Positions 24,767 through 34,804 are shown, counted from the stretch's first letter. The stretch is DNA of 64,000 bases from Sphingomonas sp. G-3-2-10 (GCF_012927115.1 NZ_JABBFY010000002.1:310001-374000); one strand, 5' to 3'. Notes: a model not told the origin generated them from the letters alone. Program-made: numbers and translations.

Positions 24767-26389
24767 ATGGCCACTGCCATTTCCGCGAACAAGGCCGAAC
24801 TGATCGCGATCGCCGATTCGGTCGCGAAGGAAAAGCTGATCGACCGCGCCATCGTCATCGAGGCGATGGAAGACGCGATCCAGCGCGCCGCCAAGAACCG
24901 CTACGGCATCGAGAACGACATCCGCGCGAAGCTCGATCCGAACACCGGCGACCTCCGCCTGTGGCGCGTCGTCGAAGTGGTCGAGCAGGTCGACGACTAT
25001 TTCAAGCAGGTCGACCTCAAGGGCGCGCAGAAGCTCCAGAAGGACGCCGCGATCGGCGACTTCATCGTCGACCCGCTGCCCCCGATCGAATTCGGCCGCA
25101 TCCAGGCCCAGGCTTCGAAGCAGATCATCTTCCAGAAGGTCCGCGACGCCGAGCGCGAGCGCCAGCACGAAGAATTCAAGGATCGCGTCAACGAGATCAT
25201 CACCGGCGTGGTGAAGCGCGTCGAGTTCGGCCACATCGTCGTCGATCTGGGCCGCGCCGAAGGCGTCATCCGCCGCGACCAGCAGATCCCGCGCGAAATC
25301 GTCCGCGTCGGCGATCGCGTCCGCTCGATCATCCTCAACGTGCGCCGCGAGAACCGCGGTCCGCAGATCTTCCTGAGCCGCGCGCACCCCGAGTTCATGA
25401 AGAAGCTGTTCGCGCAGGAAGTGCCCGAAATCTACGACGGCATCATCGAGATCAAGGCCGCCGCCCGCGATCCGGGTTCGCGCGCCAAGATCGGCGTCAT
25501 CAGCCATGACGGCGGCATCGATCCGGTCGGCGCCTGCGTCGGCATGAAGGGCAGCCGCGTTCAGGCCGTCGTGCAGGAAATGCAGGGCGAAAAGATCGAC
25601 ATCATTCCCTGGTCGCCGGACACCGCGACCTTCGTGGTGAACGCGCTTCAGCCCGCGAATGTCAGCCGCGTCGTGATCGACGAGGAGGATGACCGCATCG
25701 AAGTCGTCGTTCCCGACGATCAGCTGTCGCTCGCCATCGGCCGCCGCGGCCAGAATGTCCGTCTGGCCTCGCAGCTGACCGGCAAGGCGATCGACATCCT
25801 GACCGAAGCCGACGCCAGCGAGAAGCGCCAGAAGGAGTTCGTCCAGAACTCCGAGATGTTCCAGAACGAGCTCGACGTCGACGAGACGCTGGCCCAGCTG
25901 CTGGTCGCCGAAGGCTTCGGGTCGCTCGAAGAGGTCGCCTATGTCGAGCTCGACGAGTTGGCCACGATCGAGGGCTTTGACGAGGAGCTCGGCCAGGAGC
26001 TGCAGAGCCGCGCCGCCGAAGCGCTCGAGCGCCGCGAGGAAGCCAATCGCGCGCTGCGCCGCGAACTCGGCGTCGAAGACGATCTGGCGACCATGCCCTA
26101 CCTCACCGAAGCGATGCTGGTCACGCTCGGCAAGGCAGGCATCAAGACGCTCGACGACCTCGCCGATCTCGCGACCGACGAACTGGTCGAGAAGAAGCGC
26201 CAGGAACCGCGCCGCCGCAACGAAGACGCCCCGAAGCGTCCCGAGCACAAGGGCGGTGTCCTCGCCGAATATGGCCTGAGCGACGAGCAGGGCAACGAGA
26301 TCATCATGGCAGCCCGCGCGCACTGGTTCGCGGACGAAGAGCCGGCTGCTGCCGGCACGGAGGACGCTGTTGCGGACTCCGAGCAATGA
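24767..26389 (+). CDS. nusA: transcription termination/antitermination factor NusA
   Basis: NusA here has 540 residues. The N-terminal RNA-polymerase-binding domain carries [19 protein letters not shown]. An S1 domain ([20 protein letters not shown]) and two KH domains ([19 protein letters not shown] and [18 protein letters not shown]) follow. The C-terminal acidic repeats contain [16 protein letters not shown] and [20 protein letters not shown], helix-hairpin-helix units typical of NusA. It starts 4 bases after rimP. The last codons overlap the start of ylxR. Confidence 0.97.
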   Translation: MATAISANKAELIAIADSVAKEKLIDRAIVIEAMEDAIQRAAKNRYGIENDIRAKLDPNTGDLRLWRVVEVVEQVDDYFKQVDLKGAQKLQKDAAIGDFIVDPLPPIEFGRIQAQASKQIIFQKVRDAERERQHEEFKDRVNEIITGVVKRVEFGHIVVDLGRAEGVIRRDQQIPREIVRVGDRVRSIILNVRRENRGPQIFLSRAHPEFMKKLFAQEVPEIYDGIIEIKAAARDPGSRAKIGVISHDGGIDPVGACVGMKGSRVQAVVQEMQGEKIDIIPWSPDTATFVVNALQPANVSRVVIDEEDDRIEVVVPDDQLSLAIGRRGQNVRLASQLTGKAIDILTEADASEKRQKEFVQNSEMFQNELDVDETLAQLLVAEGFGSLEEVAYVELDELATIEGFDEELGQELQSRAAEALERREEANRALRRELGVEDDLATMPYLTEAMLVTLGKAGIKTLDDLADLATDELVEKKRQEPRRRNEDAPKRPEHKGGVLAEYGLSDEQGNEIIMAARAHWFADEEPAAAGTEDAVADSEQ

Positions 26390-27164
26390 TACTCGCCGGC
26401 TAACCCCCGACGCCGACACCGCAGAAGGTGCCGTCCGGAAGTGCATACTTTCGGGCGACAGGGAGGCGCGCGGCCAGCTGATCCGGCTGGTCCTCTCCCC
26501 CGACGGCGAAGTGCTGCCCGATATCCGCGCCAAGGCTCCCGGCCGTGGCGCGTGGATCGGCGTGACTCGCAGCGAACTCGAAGCCGCGCAGGCCAAGGGC
26601 AAGCTGAAGGGTGCGCTGTCGCGCGCGTTCAAGACCGGCGACATCCGCATTCCCGTGGATCTGGGCGAACGCATCGCCACCCAGCTTCAGCGCAACGCGC
26701 TCGACCGGCTGGGGCTGGAATCGAAGACCGGCGCGGTCGTCACCGGCGGCGAAAAGCTCGACAAGGCCGCCCGCTCGGGCAAGCTCCACCTGCTGCTGCA
26801 CGCCGCCGATGCGGGTGCGGACGGGGCCGGGAAACTGGCCCAGGCATGGCGCGTCGGCCGCGATGCCGAAGGATCGGGCCTCAAGGGCTTAACATTGCCC
26901 GTCCCGCGCACCATATTGTCAATGTCGCTTGGACGCGAAAATGTGGTACATGCCGGCCTTACCGACTCCCGGGCGGCGAAGCGGGTGAGCGAAGCGCTCG
27001 ACCGCTGGCTGCACTTTATCGGACCCGAACCCTATCCCGTGTCTTGCGAAACTGGCTCGCAGGGCGCATCGGCGTTCCCGCCTGCGGGTGAGCCGAAATC
27101 CAGAACGGCGCTCCCACGAGACGGAACGCCGGACGAACATGATGAATTGACCGAAGGACTTTGA
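26370..27164 (+). CDS. YlxR-type RNA-binding domain fused to L7Ae-like domain
   Basis: The product has 264 residues from a TTG codon at 26370 that overlaps the end of nusA by 20 bases. The N-terminal YlxR (DUF448) domain has RKCILSGDREARGQLIRLVL, PDIRAKAPGRGAWIGVTR and a Lys-rich ending. The L7Ae/L30e-like domain follows at about 105-220 (AVVTGGEKLDKAARSGKLHL, LGRENVVHAGLTDSRAAKRV). This two-domain form is usual in alphaproteobacteria. The last 35 residues (after YPVSCETG) are low-complexity and flanked by an 8-bp inverted repeat, and may be an added tail. Confidence 0.88.
   Translation: MRTPSNDTRRLTPDADTAEGAVRKCILSGDREARGQLIRLVLSPDGEVLPDIRAKAPGRGAWIGVTRSELEAAQAKGKLKGALSRAFKTGDIRIPVDLGERIATQLQRNALDRLGLESKTGAVVTGGEKLDKAARSGKLHLLLHAADAGADGAGKLAQAWRVGRDAEGSGLKGLTLPVPRTILSMSLGRENVVHAGLTDSRAAKRVSEALDRWLHFIGPEPYPVSCETGSQGASAFPPAGEPKSRTALPRDGTPDEHDELTEGL
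27071..27130. repeat. inverted repeat bounding the tail of the ylxR-like gene
   Basis: GGCGTTCC (27071-27078) and GGAACGCC (27123-27130) flank 44 bases that encode part of the poorly conserved C-terminal tail (PAGEPKSRTALPRDG). It may be a small mobile palindromic element or chance. Weak evidence. Confidence 0.3.
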
Positions 27165-27172
27165 GCGAGCGC

Positions 27173-29857
27173 ATGAGCGACAACGAAAACGAAAAGCCGA
27201 AACTGGGCATGCGCGCGCCGCTGGGCCTCAAGCGCACGGTCGAGACGGGCAAGGTGAAGCAGAGCTTCAGCCACGGCCGCTCGAACACCGTGGTCGTGGA
27301 AGTGAAGCGCCGCCGTATCCTCGGCCCGCAGGACCGCGTCCAGGAAGAGGTGGTGGAAGCCGCCCCTGAGCCGACGCCCGCTCCAGCGCCCGCACCGGCC
27401 CCGGCCCCCGCGCCCCGCCCGGCAGCTGCCGCTGGCGAGACCGCGCAGGAGCGTCAGGCCCGCCTGCTGCGCGAAGCCGACGAACAGCGCATGCAGGCGC
27501 TCGAGGAAGCGCGCCGCCGCGAGGAGCGCGAACGCGCCGAAGCGGCTGAAGCCGACGCCCGCCGCGCCGAGGAAAAGGCTCGCGCCGAAGCCGAAGCCGC
27601 CGCTGCGCCCAAGGTCGAGGCCAAGGCGCCCGAGCCCAAGGCCGCGGAACCCGCGCCTGCCCCGGCGCCGGCCCCCGAGCCCGAACCGGCCCCGGCCCCG
27701 GCACCGCAGCCGGTCGGCATCCAGCTCGATCCGAGCCGCCCCGCGCCGCGCCTGTTCACGCCGGTCGCGCGCCCCGAAATCCCGCGCCCCGCGCCCAAGC
27801 CCGCTCCGGCGCCCGCGCCGGAACGCGAAACCGCGAGCGCGGCCGCGCCGGCCGGCGGCCAGACCGCACGTCCGGCTCCGGGCGGCGGCGCCGGTGCGCC
27901 CAAGCGCCCCGAACCGCCCGCGCGTCCCAGCCGCGGCGCCGGCCGTCCCGGCGACGATCGCCGCCAGTCGGGCAAGCTCACGGTCAACCGTGCGCTCGGC
28001 GACAATGACGGCGCCCGCGCCCGCTCGCTTGCTGCGCTGAAGCGCGCCCGCGAGAAGGAAAACCGCCGCCTCGGCGGTCCGCGCGAGCCGCAGGCCAAGC
28101 AGGTCCGCGATGTGCAGGTGCCTGAGGCGATCACCGTCCAGGAACTCGCCAACCGCATGGCCGAAAAGGGTGCGGATCTGGTCAAGACGCTGTTCAAGAT
28201 GGGCATGCCCGTCACGATGACGCAGACGATCGATCAGGACACCGCCGAACTGCTGGTGACCGAATTCGGCCACAACATCGTTCGCGTCAGCGATTCCGAC
28301 ATCGATCTGGCCGTCGACACGGCGGAAGATGCCGAGGACACGCTGAAGACGCGTCCGCCGGTTGTGACGATCATGGGTCATGTCGATCACGGCAAGACTT
28401 CGCTGCTCGACGCGCTTCGCGGCACCGATGTGGTGCGCGGTGAAGCCGGCGGCATCACCCAGCATATCGGCGCCTATCAGGTCACGCTGAAGGACAAGTC
28501 GAAGATCACCTTCCTCGACACGCCGGGCCACGAAGCCTTTACCGAAATGCGCGCGCGCGGCGCCAACGTCACCGATATCGTCGTGCTGGTGGTGGCCGCC
28601 GATGACGGGCTGATGCCGCAGACGATCGAGGCGATCAACCACACCAAGGCGGCCGGCGTGCCGATGATCGTGGCGATTAACAAGATCGACAAGCACGAAG
28701 CCAACGCCCAGCGCGTCCGCGAACGTCTGCTCGAACATGACGTGCAGGTCGAGGAGATGGGCGGCGAAACCCAGGACGTCGAAGTCTCGGCACTCAAGAA
28801 GACCGGCCTCGACACGCTGATCGAGAAGATTCAGCTTCAGGCCGAACTGCTCGAGCTGAAGGCCAACCCCGATCGCGACGCCGAAGGCACCGTGATCGAG
28901 GCCAAGCTCGACAAGGGCCGCGGTCCGGTCGCGACGGTGCTGGTCACGCGCGGTACCCTCAAAGTCGGGGACGTGTTCGTCGTCGGCGCCGAGAGCGGCA
29001 AGGTTCGTGCACTGGTCGACGACAAGGGCCGCCAGATGAAGGAAGCCGGTCCGTCGATGCCCGTGGAGGTCCTCGGCCTCTCCGGCGTGCCGATGGCGGG
29101 CGATCCGCTGCAGGTCGTCGAGAACGAGGCTCGCGCCCGCGAAGTCGCCGCCTATCGCGCCGGCGTCATCCAGACCAAGCGCACCACCAACACCCCCGCC
29201 AGCCTCGAGAGCATGTTCAGCGCGCTCAAGGAAAAGCAGGCAATGGAATATCCGCTGGTCATCAAGGCGGATACCCAGGGTACGGTCGAGGCGATCATCG
29301 GCTCGCTCAACAAGATCTCGACCGACGACATCAAGGTGCGAATCCTGCACTCGGGCGTCGGCGGCATCACCGAGAGCGACGTGAACGTGGCGGCTGCTTC
29401 GGGCGCTCCGATCATCGGCTTCAACGTGCGTCCGAATTCGAAGGCGCGCGAGATTGCCGATCGCAACAAGGTGGCGCTGAAATATTACGACGTGATCTAC
29501 GATCTGACGGACGAGATCCGCGCCGGCATGGCCGGCCAGCTCGGTCCGGAAGCGTTCGAAACCGTCGTCGGCCGCGCCGAGATCCGCGACGTCTTCTCGG
29601 CGGGCAAGACCGGCAAGGCCGCCGGTCTGCTGGTCACCGAAGGCGTCATCCGCAAGGCGCTCAAGGCGCGCATCACCCGTGAGGATGTCATCATCTATCA
29701 GGGCGAGATCGCGTCGCTGCGCCGCTTCAAGGACGATGTGGCCGAAGTCCGCGCCGGTCTGGAATGCGGTGTGACGTTCACGCAGAACTTCACCGACATC
29801 AAGGCCGGGGACTATCTCGAAACCTTCGAAGTCGAACTGCGCGAACGGACTCTGTAA
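27173..29857 (+). CDS. infB: translation initiation factor IF-2
   Basis: This 894-residue GTPase places initiator tRNA on the 30S subunit. A long N-terminal region rich in Ala/Pro/Glu/Arg (about 60-270) precedes the IF2_N segment ([20 protein letters not shown]). The G domain has GHVDHGKT near residue 402, then DTPGHEAF and NKID, followed by domains II-IV. ATG at 27173 is chosen; a TTG at 27161 in the same frame sits too close to GAAGGA. The Ala/Pro runs ([13 protein letters not shown]) are low-complexity but usual in alphaproteobacterial IF-2. Confidence 0.96.
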   Translation: MSDNENEKPKLGMRAPLGLKRTVETGKVKQSFSHGRSNTVVVEVKRRRILGPQDRVQEEVVEAAPEPTPAPAPAPAPAPAPRPAAAAGETAQERQARLLREADEQRMQALEEARRREERERAEAAEADARRAEEKARAEAEAAAAPKVEAKAPEPKAAEPAPAPAPAPEPEPAPAPAPQPVGIQLDPSRPAPRLFTPVARPEIPRPAPKPAPAPAPERETASAAAPAGGQTARPAPGGGAGAPKRPEPPARPSRGAGRPGDDRRQSGKLTVNRALGDNDGARARSLAALKRAREKENRRLGGPREPQAKQVRDVQVPEAITVQELANRMAEKGADLVKTLFKMGMPVTMTQTIDQDTAELLVTEFGHNIVRVSDSDIDLAVDTAEDAEDTLKTRPPVVTIMGHVDHGKTSLLDALRGTDVVRGEAGGITQHIGAYQVTLKDKSKITFLDTPGHEAFTEMRARGANVTDIVVLVVAADDGLMPQTIEAINHTKAAGVPMIVAINKIDKHEANAQRVRERLLEHDVQVEEMGGETQDVEVSALKKTGLDTLIEKIQLQAELLELKANPDRDAEGTVIEAKLDKGRGPVATVLVTRGTLKVGDVFVVGAESGKVRALVDDKGRQMKEAGPSMPVEVLGLSGVPMAGDPLQVVENEARAREVAAYRAGVIQTKRTTNTPASLESMFSALKEKQAMEYPLVIKADTQGTVEAIIGSLNKISTDDIKVRILHSGVGGITESDVNVAAASGAPIIGFNVRPNSKAREIADRNKVALKYYDVIYDLTDEIRAGMAGQLGPEAFETVVGRAEIRDVFSAGKTGKAAGLLVTEGVIRKALKARITREDVIIYQGEIASLRRFKDDVAEVRAGLECGVTFTQNFTDIKAGDYLETFEVELRERTL

Positions 29858-29865
29858 CTAAATTC

Positions 29866-29975
29866 CCTCTCCCCTCCGGGGAGAGGGTGGCTGAGCAAAG
29901 CGAGGCCGGGAGAGGGGCAGTGTCGGCAGTACGCAACTGCCCCTCTCCCCGGCCCTCTCCCCGGAGGGGAGAGGA
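29866..29975. repeat. REPIN-like inverted pair of palindromes between infB and rbfA
   Basis: Two CCCTCTCCCC-TCCGGGGAGAGGG-type palindromes face each other: one starts at 29868, the other ends at 29975. The internal AGAGGGGCAGT (ending near 29921) and ACTGCCCCTCTCC (from about 29936) also pair, so the whole 110 bases can fold into one long hairpin. This is the layout of a REP doublet (REPIN). It fills most of the infB-rbfA gap and its RNA could act as a processing or stability element. Confidence 0.75.
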
Positions 29976-29987
29976 AGCAGAAGAAAC

Positions 29988-30401
29988 ATGAAACACGCCG
30001 AAACCCCCGAAAACCGCTCCGTCCGCCTGCTCAAGGTGGGCGAGCAGGTGCGTCACGTCCTCTCGGACATTCTCCAGCGCGGCGACGTGCATGACGATGT
30101 GTTGTCGAAGCATCTCGTCTCGATCACCGAAGTCCGCATGTCGCCCGATCTCAAGCACGCCACCGTCTTCGTGAAGCCGCTGCTCGGCAAGGACGAGGAG
30201 GTCGTGCTCAAGGCGCTGCGCACCAACACCGCCTATCTCCAGCGCGAAGTCGCCGGGCGAGTGAACACGAAATACGCCGCGAAGCTGAAGTTCCTCGCCG
30301 ACGACAGCTTCGACGAAGGCACCCGCATCGACCAGATCCTCCGCGACCCCAAGGTGGCGCGCGATCTGGAGGATGATGCGGACGAGGGTGACGCCGCCTG
30401 A
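29988..30401 (+). CDS. rbfA: 30S ribosome-binding factor RbfA
   Basis: RbfA (137 residues) is a KH-fold protein that binds immature 30S subunits and acts on the 5' end of 16S r[43 protein letters not shown] and [20 protein letters not shown] are family motifs, with a [10 protein letters not shown] ending and an acidic tail. It closes the rimP-infB operon after the REPIN. The usual next gene truB lies on the other strand near 20 kb. Confidence 0.95.
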   Translation: MKHAETPENRSVRLLKVGEQVRHVLSDILQRGDVHDDVLSKHLVSITEVRMSPDLKHATVFVKPLLGKDEEVVLKALRTNTAYLQREVAGRVNTKYAAKLKFLADDSFDEGTRIDQILRDPKVARDLEDDADEGDAA

Positions 30402-30494
30402 CCTTTCGTCCCGCGGCTCGAATCCGCTTCCAATGTTGGAGATCGCGTGAAATTCTCCGCGTGACCCGAAACCGCGTCGGAAGCGAGGAAGCCC

Positions 30495-30974
30495 GTGAAG
30501 ATTGCCGCGATCGTCTTCCTGCTGCTGCCCGCGGCCGCGCCCTATTCGCCGCCATCGGGCGGGGCCGCTTTTTCCGAATATAGGTGTCAACCGTGTCAAC
30601 CGGATCTGCTGCAATCCGGGCCGCCGGGCCTTGTCGTCCGCGCCGGCGAAAGCTGGATCTTCACCGTGAAGGACGGCCTGCCCGCCGATGCGCGCCCTGC
30701 GGCCCGGAACGACAAACCCGCCAAGGGCGAAATTTTCGTCACGCTGGAATTTGAAGGCGGCGCGTCGGTCATGGCGGTCACCAGCAACGACGAAGTCTGG
30801 TGGAATTATCGCGCCTTCATCGTCTCCAAGCCCGGCCACAAGGGCAATCGCACCAGCGTCTGCACCCTGATGAACGGCGAGCGGACCGCGATCGAGCGCT
30901 GGCCCGGGCCGGTTCCCGCGATTCGGCTCGCCGATTTCAGCTTCGCTTCGGATCGTCAGCTTCGTTGCGAGTAA
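30495..30974 (+). CDS. secreted hypothetical protein
   Basis: The product has 159 residues. A signal peptide (MKIAAIVFLLLPAAAPYS) is followed by a mature domain with a CQPCQPD motif near residue 31, a strand-rich body (RAGESWIFTVKDG, EIFVTLEFEGGASVMAVTSN, VWWNYRAFIVSK) and a last cysteine two residues before the end. The four cysteines suggest disulfides. No family was recognised. It has its own strong terminator, so it is probably a single-gene unit. Confidence 0.7.
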   Translation: MKIAAIVFLLLPAAAPYSPPSGGAAFSEYRCQPCQPDLLQSGPPGLVVRAGESWIFTVKDGLPADARPAARNDKPAKGEIFVTLEFEGGASVMAVTSNDEVWWNYRAFIVSKPGHKGNRTSVCTLMNGERTAIERWPGPVPAIRLADFSFASDRQLRCE

Positions 30975-30977
30975 AGC

Positions 30978-31001
30978 GGCGGAAAATCGCTATTTTCCGC
31001 C
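30978..31001 (+). terminator. terminator-like hairpin after the secreted protein gene
   Basis: GGCGGAAAAT-cgct-ATTTTCCGCC is a perfect 10-bp stem beginning 4 bases after the stop codon. The A/T pairs lie near the loop and no T-run follows. It may serve as a transcript-end stabiliser rather than a full rho-independent terminator. Confidence 0.55.
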
Positions 31002-31031
31002 CTGCACAGCCTGTGATCCGCCCGGCATTTC

Positions 31032-31050
31032 AGGTCAGCATCACTGACCT
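31032..31050. promoter_or_regulatory. 19-bp palindromic operator candidate upstream of the bkd operon
   Basis: AGGTCAG-catca-CTGACCT is a perfect inverted repeat 90 bases before the E1 alpha start, directly upstream of the candidate promoter. bkd operons are often controlled by Lrp-type BkdR, but no regulator gene is nearby. It shares the core TCAGCATC-N-CTGA with the palindrome at 2389. Confidence 0.45.
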
Positions 31051-31052
31051 TG

Positions 31053-31079
31053 TTGCCACGCCCGTTGAAATTTTATAAC
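31053..31079 (+). promoter_or_regulatory. candidate promoter of the bkd operon
   Basis: TTGCCA (31053-31058) and TATAAC (31074-31079) are separated by 15 bases; TTGTTG three bases upstream gives 18. The A/T-rich box GAAATTTTATAAC stands out in this GC-rich region. The expected start site is near 31086, leaving a leader of about 54 bases. Confidence 0.5.
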
Positions 31080-31139
31080 AAGGCTCCAACACGAGTCCCG
31101 CGCGTTATCCGTTGCGGGGACAACAAGTCCGGAGAGCCC

Positions 31140-32411
31140 ATGACGGTCGAGCGCGATCGATCCAATTTGCCGCCGCTTTCGCTGCACGTGCCCGAACCCA
31201 GGTTCCGGCCCGGCGATACGGTCGACTTCGGCGAGATCGAGGTGCCGCCCGCGGGCGCGCAGCGGCGGCCCGATACGGCAGACAAGGCATCGAGTTTCCA
31301 CGAACTGGCCTATACGATGGTCCGCGTGCTGGACGAGGATCACCGCGCCGTCGGTCCCTGGGATCCCAAGCTCGATCCCGATACGCTCCGCAAGATGCTG
31401 CGCAGCATGGCGCTGGTCCGCGCGTTCGACGAACGCATGTTCCGCGCCCAGCGGCAGGGCAAGACCAGCTTCTACATGAAGTCCACCGGCGAAGAGGCCG
31501 TGTCGGTCGGCGCTGCATCGGCGCTGGCCTATGACGACATGTGCTTCCCCAGCTATCGCCAGCAGGGCATCCTGCTGACGCGCGGCTGGTCCCTCGTCGA
31601 CATGATGAACCAGATCTATTCGAACAAGGGCGACCGGCTTCAAGGGCGCCAGTTGCCGATCATGTATTCGGTGAAGGACGCCAGCTTCTTCTCGATCTCG
31701 GGCAATCTCACCACGCAATATCCGCAGGCGGTGGGCTGGGCGATGGCCAGCGCCGCGAAGGGCGACAGCCGCATCGCCGCGACCTGGTGCGGCGAAGGCT
31801 CGACCGCGGAAGGCGACTTCCATTCCGCGCTCACCTTCGCGACGGTCTATCGCGCGCCGGTGATCTTCAACGTGGTCAACAATCAGTGGGCGATCTCGTC
31901 CTTCTCGGGCTTTGCCGGTGCGGAAGCGACCACCTTCGCGGCGCGTGCGATCGGCTATGGCATCGCGGGCATCCGGGTGGACGGCAACGACATCCTCGCC
32001 GTCTATGCAGCCACCCAATGGGCGGCGGAGCGTGCGCGGACCAATCAGGGGCCGACCCTGATCGAGCATTTCACCTATCGCGTCGAAGGCCATTCGACCT
32101 CGGACGACCCGACGCAATATCGCTCGGCCGGCGAGCCGACCGCATGGCCGATGGGCGATCCGGTCGTGCGGCTGAAGAATCACCTCATCGCGCTCGGCGA
32201 ATGGGACGAGGAACGCCACGCGGCGCAGGATCTCGAACTCGCCGAGGAAGTGAAGCGCTCGCAGAAGGAAGCCGAGAAGAACGGCATCCTCGGCCACGGT
32301 ATGCACCAGCCGTTCGAAACGATGTTCGAGGGCGTGTTCGAAGAGACGCCGTGGCACCTCAAGGAACAATGCCAGCAGATGCTGGACGAGCAGAAGGCGG
32401 CAGGCCTGTGA
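31140..32411 (+). CDS. bkdA1: 2-oxoisovalerate (branched-chain 2-oxoacid) dehydrogenase E1 alpha subunit
   Basis: This 423-residue, thiamine-diphosphate-dependent E1 alpha decarboxylates branched-chain 2-oxoacids from Val, Leu and Ile. The ThDP motif starts at G218 in WCGEGSTAEGDFHSALTFAT and ends NVVNN (N247). FYMKSTGEEAVSVGAASAL and CFPSYRQQGILLTRGW are typical of the BkdA1 branch rather than pyruvate dehydrogenase. The phosphorylation-loop analogue is YRVEGHSTSDDPTQYR. ATG at 31140 has GGAG 6 bases upstream. It overlaps E1 beta (GTGA). Confidence 0.93.
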   Translation: MTVERDRSNLPPLSLHVPEPRFRPGDTVDFGEIEVPPAGAQRRPDTADKASSFHELAYTMVRVLDEDHRAVGPWDPKLDPDTLRKMLRSMALVRAFDERMFRAQRQGKTSFYMKSTGEEAVSVGAASALAYDDMCFPSYRQQGILLTRGWSLVDMMNQIYSNKGDRLQGRQLPIMYSVKDASFFSISGNLTTQYPQAVGWAMASAAKGDSRIAATWCGEGSTAEGDFHSALTFATVYRAPVIFNVVNNQWAISSFSGFAGAEATTFAARAIGYGIAGIRVDGNDILAVYAATQWAAERARTNQGPTLIEHFTYRVEGHSTSDDPTQYRSAGEPTAWPMGDPVVRLKNHLIALGEWDEERHAAQDLELAEEVKRSQKEAEKNGILGHGMHQPFETMFEGVFEETPWHLKEQCQQMLDEQKAAGL

Positions 32412-33484
32412 GCGGCGATATTCTGAGCGGCGCGATCGACAGCGACACCGGCACCGAAGCCGGCGCCACCGTCCGCATGAACATGATCCAGGCGATCAAT
32501 TCGGCGATGGATGTGATGATGGCGCGCGATTCCGGCGTCGTCGTGATGGGCGAGGATGTCGGCTATTTCGGCGGCGTGTTCCGCGCCACCGCCGGGCTTC
32601 AGGCAAAGTACGGCAAGACCCGCGTATTCGACACCCCGATCACCGAATGCGGCATCATCGGCGTCGCGGTGGGCATGGGCGCGTACGGCCTGCGCCCGGT
32701 CCCCGAGATCCAGTTCGCCGACTATATCTACCCCGCGCTCGATCAGCTCGTCTCCGAAGCCGCGCGGATGCGCTATCGCTCGGCCGGCGAGTTCATCGCG
32801 CCGATCACCGTGCGCTCGCCCTTCGGCGGCGGCATCTTCGGCGGGCAGACCCACTCGCAGTCGCCCGAGGGCATCTTTACGCACGTTTCGGGCCTGAAGA
32901 CCGTGATCCCGTCGACCCCGTACGACGCCAAGGGCCTGCTGATCGCGGCGATCGAGGACAATGATCCGACGATCTTCTTCGAGCCGAAGCGCATCTATAA
33001 CGGCCCGTTCCACGGCCATTACGATCGCCCCGCCAGCACCTGGGCCGGTCATCCCGGCGGCGAAGTGCCCGAAGGCTATTACCGCATCCCGCTCGGCAAG
33101 GCCGCGGTGGTCCGCGAAGGCAGCGACGTCACCATCCTGTGCTACGGCGCGATGGTCCATGTCGTCGCCTCGACCATCGAGGAGCTCGGCAATGTCGATG
33201 CCGAGATCGTCGATCTGCGCACGCTGCTCCCGCTCGACATCGAGACGATCGAAGCCTCGGTGAAGAAGACCGGCCGCTGCATGATCGTCCATGAAGCCAC
33301 CCGCACCGCGGGCTTCGGCGCCGAACTCGCAGCCCTCGTCCAGGAGCGCTGCTTCTACCATCTGGAGGCGCCGATCGAGCGCGTCACCGGTTTCGACACG
33401 CCCTATCCGCATTCGCTGGAATGGGCCTATTTCCCCGGCCCGGTCCGCATCGGCGAGGCACTCAAGAAAGTGATGAAGGTCTGA
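32408..33484 (+). CDS. bkdA2: 2-oxoisovalerate dehydrogenase E1 beta subunit
   Basis: This is the 358-residue partner of E1 alpha in the heterotetrameric decarboxylase. MNMIQAINSAMDVMMARDS, VMGEDVGYFGGVFRAT, VFDTPITECGIIGVAVGMG and VRSPFGGGIFGGQTHSQSPE are canonical. The C-terminal transketolase domain has DLRTLLPLDIETI and GRCMIVHEATRTAGFGAEL. The GTG at 32408 overlaps the E1 alpha stop by the GTGA arrangement. A longer frame reading back to 31541 is a shadow inside E1 alpha. Confidence 0.93.
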   Translation: MSGDILSGAIDSDTGTEAGATVRMNMIQAINSAMDVMMARDSGVVVMGEDVGYFGGVFRATAGLQAKYGKTRVFDTPITECGIIGVAVGMGAYGLRPVPEIQFADYIYPALDQLVSEAARMRYRSAGEFIAPITVRSPFGGGIFGGQTHSQSPEGIFTHVSGLKTVIPSTPYDAKGLLIAAIEDNDPTIFFEPKRIYNGPFHGHYDRPASTWAGHPGGEVPEGYYRIPLGKAAVVREGSDVTILCYGAMVHVVASTIEELGNVDAEIVDLRTLLPLDIETIEASVKKTGRCMIVHEATRTAGFGAELAALVQERCFYHLEAPIERVTGFDTPYPHSLEWAYFPGPVRIGEALKKVMKV

Positions 33485-33485
33485 C

Positions 33486-34757
33486 ATGGCACGCTTCAGT
33501 TTCCGTCTGCCGGACATCGGCGAAGGCATTGCCGAGGCCGAAATCGTCGAATGGCATGTCAAGATCGGCGATCGCGTCGAGGAGGACGGCCGCCTCGCCG
33601 ACATGATGACCGACAAGGCCACGGTGGAGATGGAATCCCCCGTCGCCGGCATGGTGATCGAGCTGGCCGGCGAAGTCGGCGACCAGATCGCGATCGGATC
33701 GACGCTGGTGGTGATCGAGACCGAAGGCGAGGATGCGCCCGCGGTCGAGCCTGAGGTCGAACAGCAGGTCGCGGCCGAGACGCCCGGCGTCGAGGAAGCC
33801 GCGCCTGCCGAAGCCGAGCCCGCGCCCGCCGCTGCCCCGGTCGCGGCACCCGCCCCGGCTCCGGCTCCAGCCCCCGCGCCCGCGCCGGTCGCTGACAAGC
33901 ACGCCCTCGCCTCGCCCGCCGTCCGCCAGCGCGCGAAGGATCTCGGCATAGACCTCGCTTCGGTGAAGACCGAGAGCGACCGCGTCCGCCATTCCGATCT
34001 CGATGCCTATCTCCGCTATGGTTCGGGCCAGGGCTATCACGCCCCGCACGCCAGCCGCGCGCGCGAGGACGAGACCGTCAAGGTCATCGGCATGCGCCGC
34101 AAGATCGCGGAGAATATGGCCGCGTCGAAGCGGGCGATCCCGCACTTCACCTATGTCGACGAGATCGACGTTACCGCGCTGGAGGCGATGCGCGCCGACC
34201 TCAACGACAATCGCGGCAACCGGCCCAAGCTGACGATGCTGCCGCTGATGATCGTCGCGATCTGCCGCAGCCTGCCGCAATTCCCGATGCTCAACGCCCG
34301 CTATGACGACGAGGCGGGCGTGGTCACGCGTTCGGGCCGCGTCCATCTCGGCATGGCGGCGCAGACCGATGCGGGCCTGACCGTCCCGGTCATCCGCGAT
34401 GCGCAGGACAAGAATGTGTGGCAGCTCGCCGCCGAGATCAGCCGCCTCGCCGAAGCCGCGCGCGCAGGTAAGCTGAAGCCCGAGGAAATGGGTGGCGGCA
34501 CGATCACCGTCACCTCGCTCGGACCCTTGGGCGGCATCGCGACCACCCCGGTGATCAACCGCCCGGAAGTCGCGATCATCGGCCCGAACAAGATCGTCGA
34601 GCGCCCGGTGTTCCACGGCGACGACATCGTCCGCGCCAAACTGATGAACCTGTCGATCAGCTGCGACCACCGCGTCGTCGATGGCTGGGACGCGGCGTCC
34701 TATGTCCAGGCACTGAAGAAGTTCCTCGAAACCCCGGTGCTGCTCTTCGCAGATTGA
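33486..34757 (+). CDS. bkdB: branched-chain 2-oxoacid dehydrogenase E2 (lipoyl acyltransferase)
   Basis: This 423-residue E2 has one lipoyl domain with the lipoylated K44 in MMTDKATVEMES. A long Ala/Pro/Glu linker (about 85-135) leads to a peripheral-subunit-binding domain (ASPAVRQRAKDLGIDLASVK). The catalytic domain follows, with H395 and D399 in CDHRVVDGWDAASYV. It transfers the branched acyl group to CoA. It starts 1 base after the E1 beta stop. E3 (dihydrolipoamide dehydrogenase) is not in the window and is probably shared from elsewhere. Confidence 0.94.
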   Translation: MARFSFRLPDIGEGIAEAEIVEWHVKIGDRVEEDGRLADMMTDKATVEMESPVAGMVIELAGEVGDQIAIGSTLVVIETEGEDAPAVEPEVEQQVAAETPGVEEAAPAEAEPAPAAAPVAAPAPAPAPAPAPAPVADKHALASPAVRQRAKDLGIDLASVKTESDRVRHSDLDAYLRYGSGQGYHAPHASRAREDETVKVIGMRRKIAENMAASKRAIPHFTYVDEIDVTALEAMRADLNDNRGNRPKLTMLPLMIVAICRSLPQFPMLNARYDDEAGVVTRSGRVHLGMAAQTDAGLTVPVIRDAQDKNVWQLAAEISRLAEAARAGKLKPEEMGGGTITVTSLGPLGGIATTPVINRPEVAIIGPNKIVERPVFHGDDIVRAKLMNLSISCDHRVVDGWDAASYVQALKKFLETPVLLFAD

Positions 34758-34763
34758 TGCCCG

Positions 34764-34800
34764 GCCGACTGGCGCGTGTCACATGTGCGCGTTAGTCGGC
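34764..34800 (+). terminator. hairpin at the end of the bkd operon
   Basis: GCCGACT-GG-CGCG pairs with CGCG-TT-AGTCGGC, giving a 13-bp stem in RNA with two central G-U pairs and an 11-base loop. It begins 6 bases after the bkdB stop and ends 4 bases before the next start codon. There is no U-run, so attenuation or mRNA stabilisation is also possible. Confidence 0.5.
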
Positions 34801-34804
34801 GGTC

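Noticed and set aside
27360..27830. Ala/Pro runs in infB considered as a sign of insertion
   Set aside because: Long Ala/Pro/Glu-rich N-terminal regions are usual in alphaproteobacterial IF-2.
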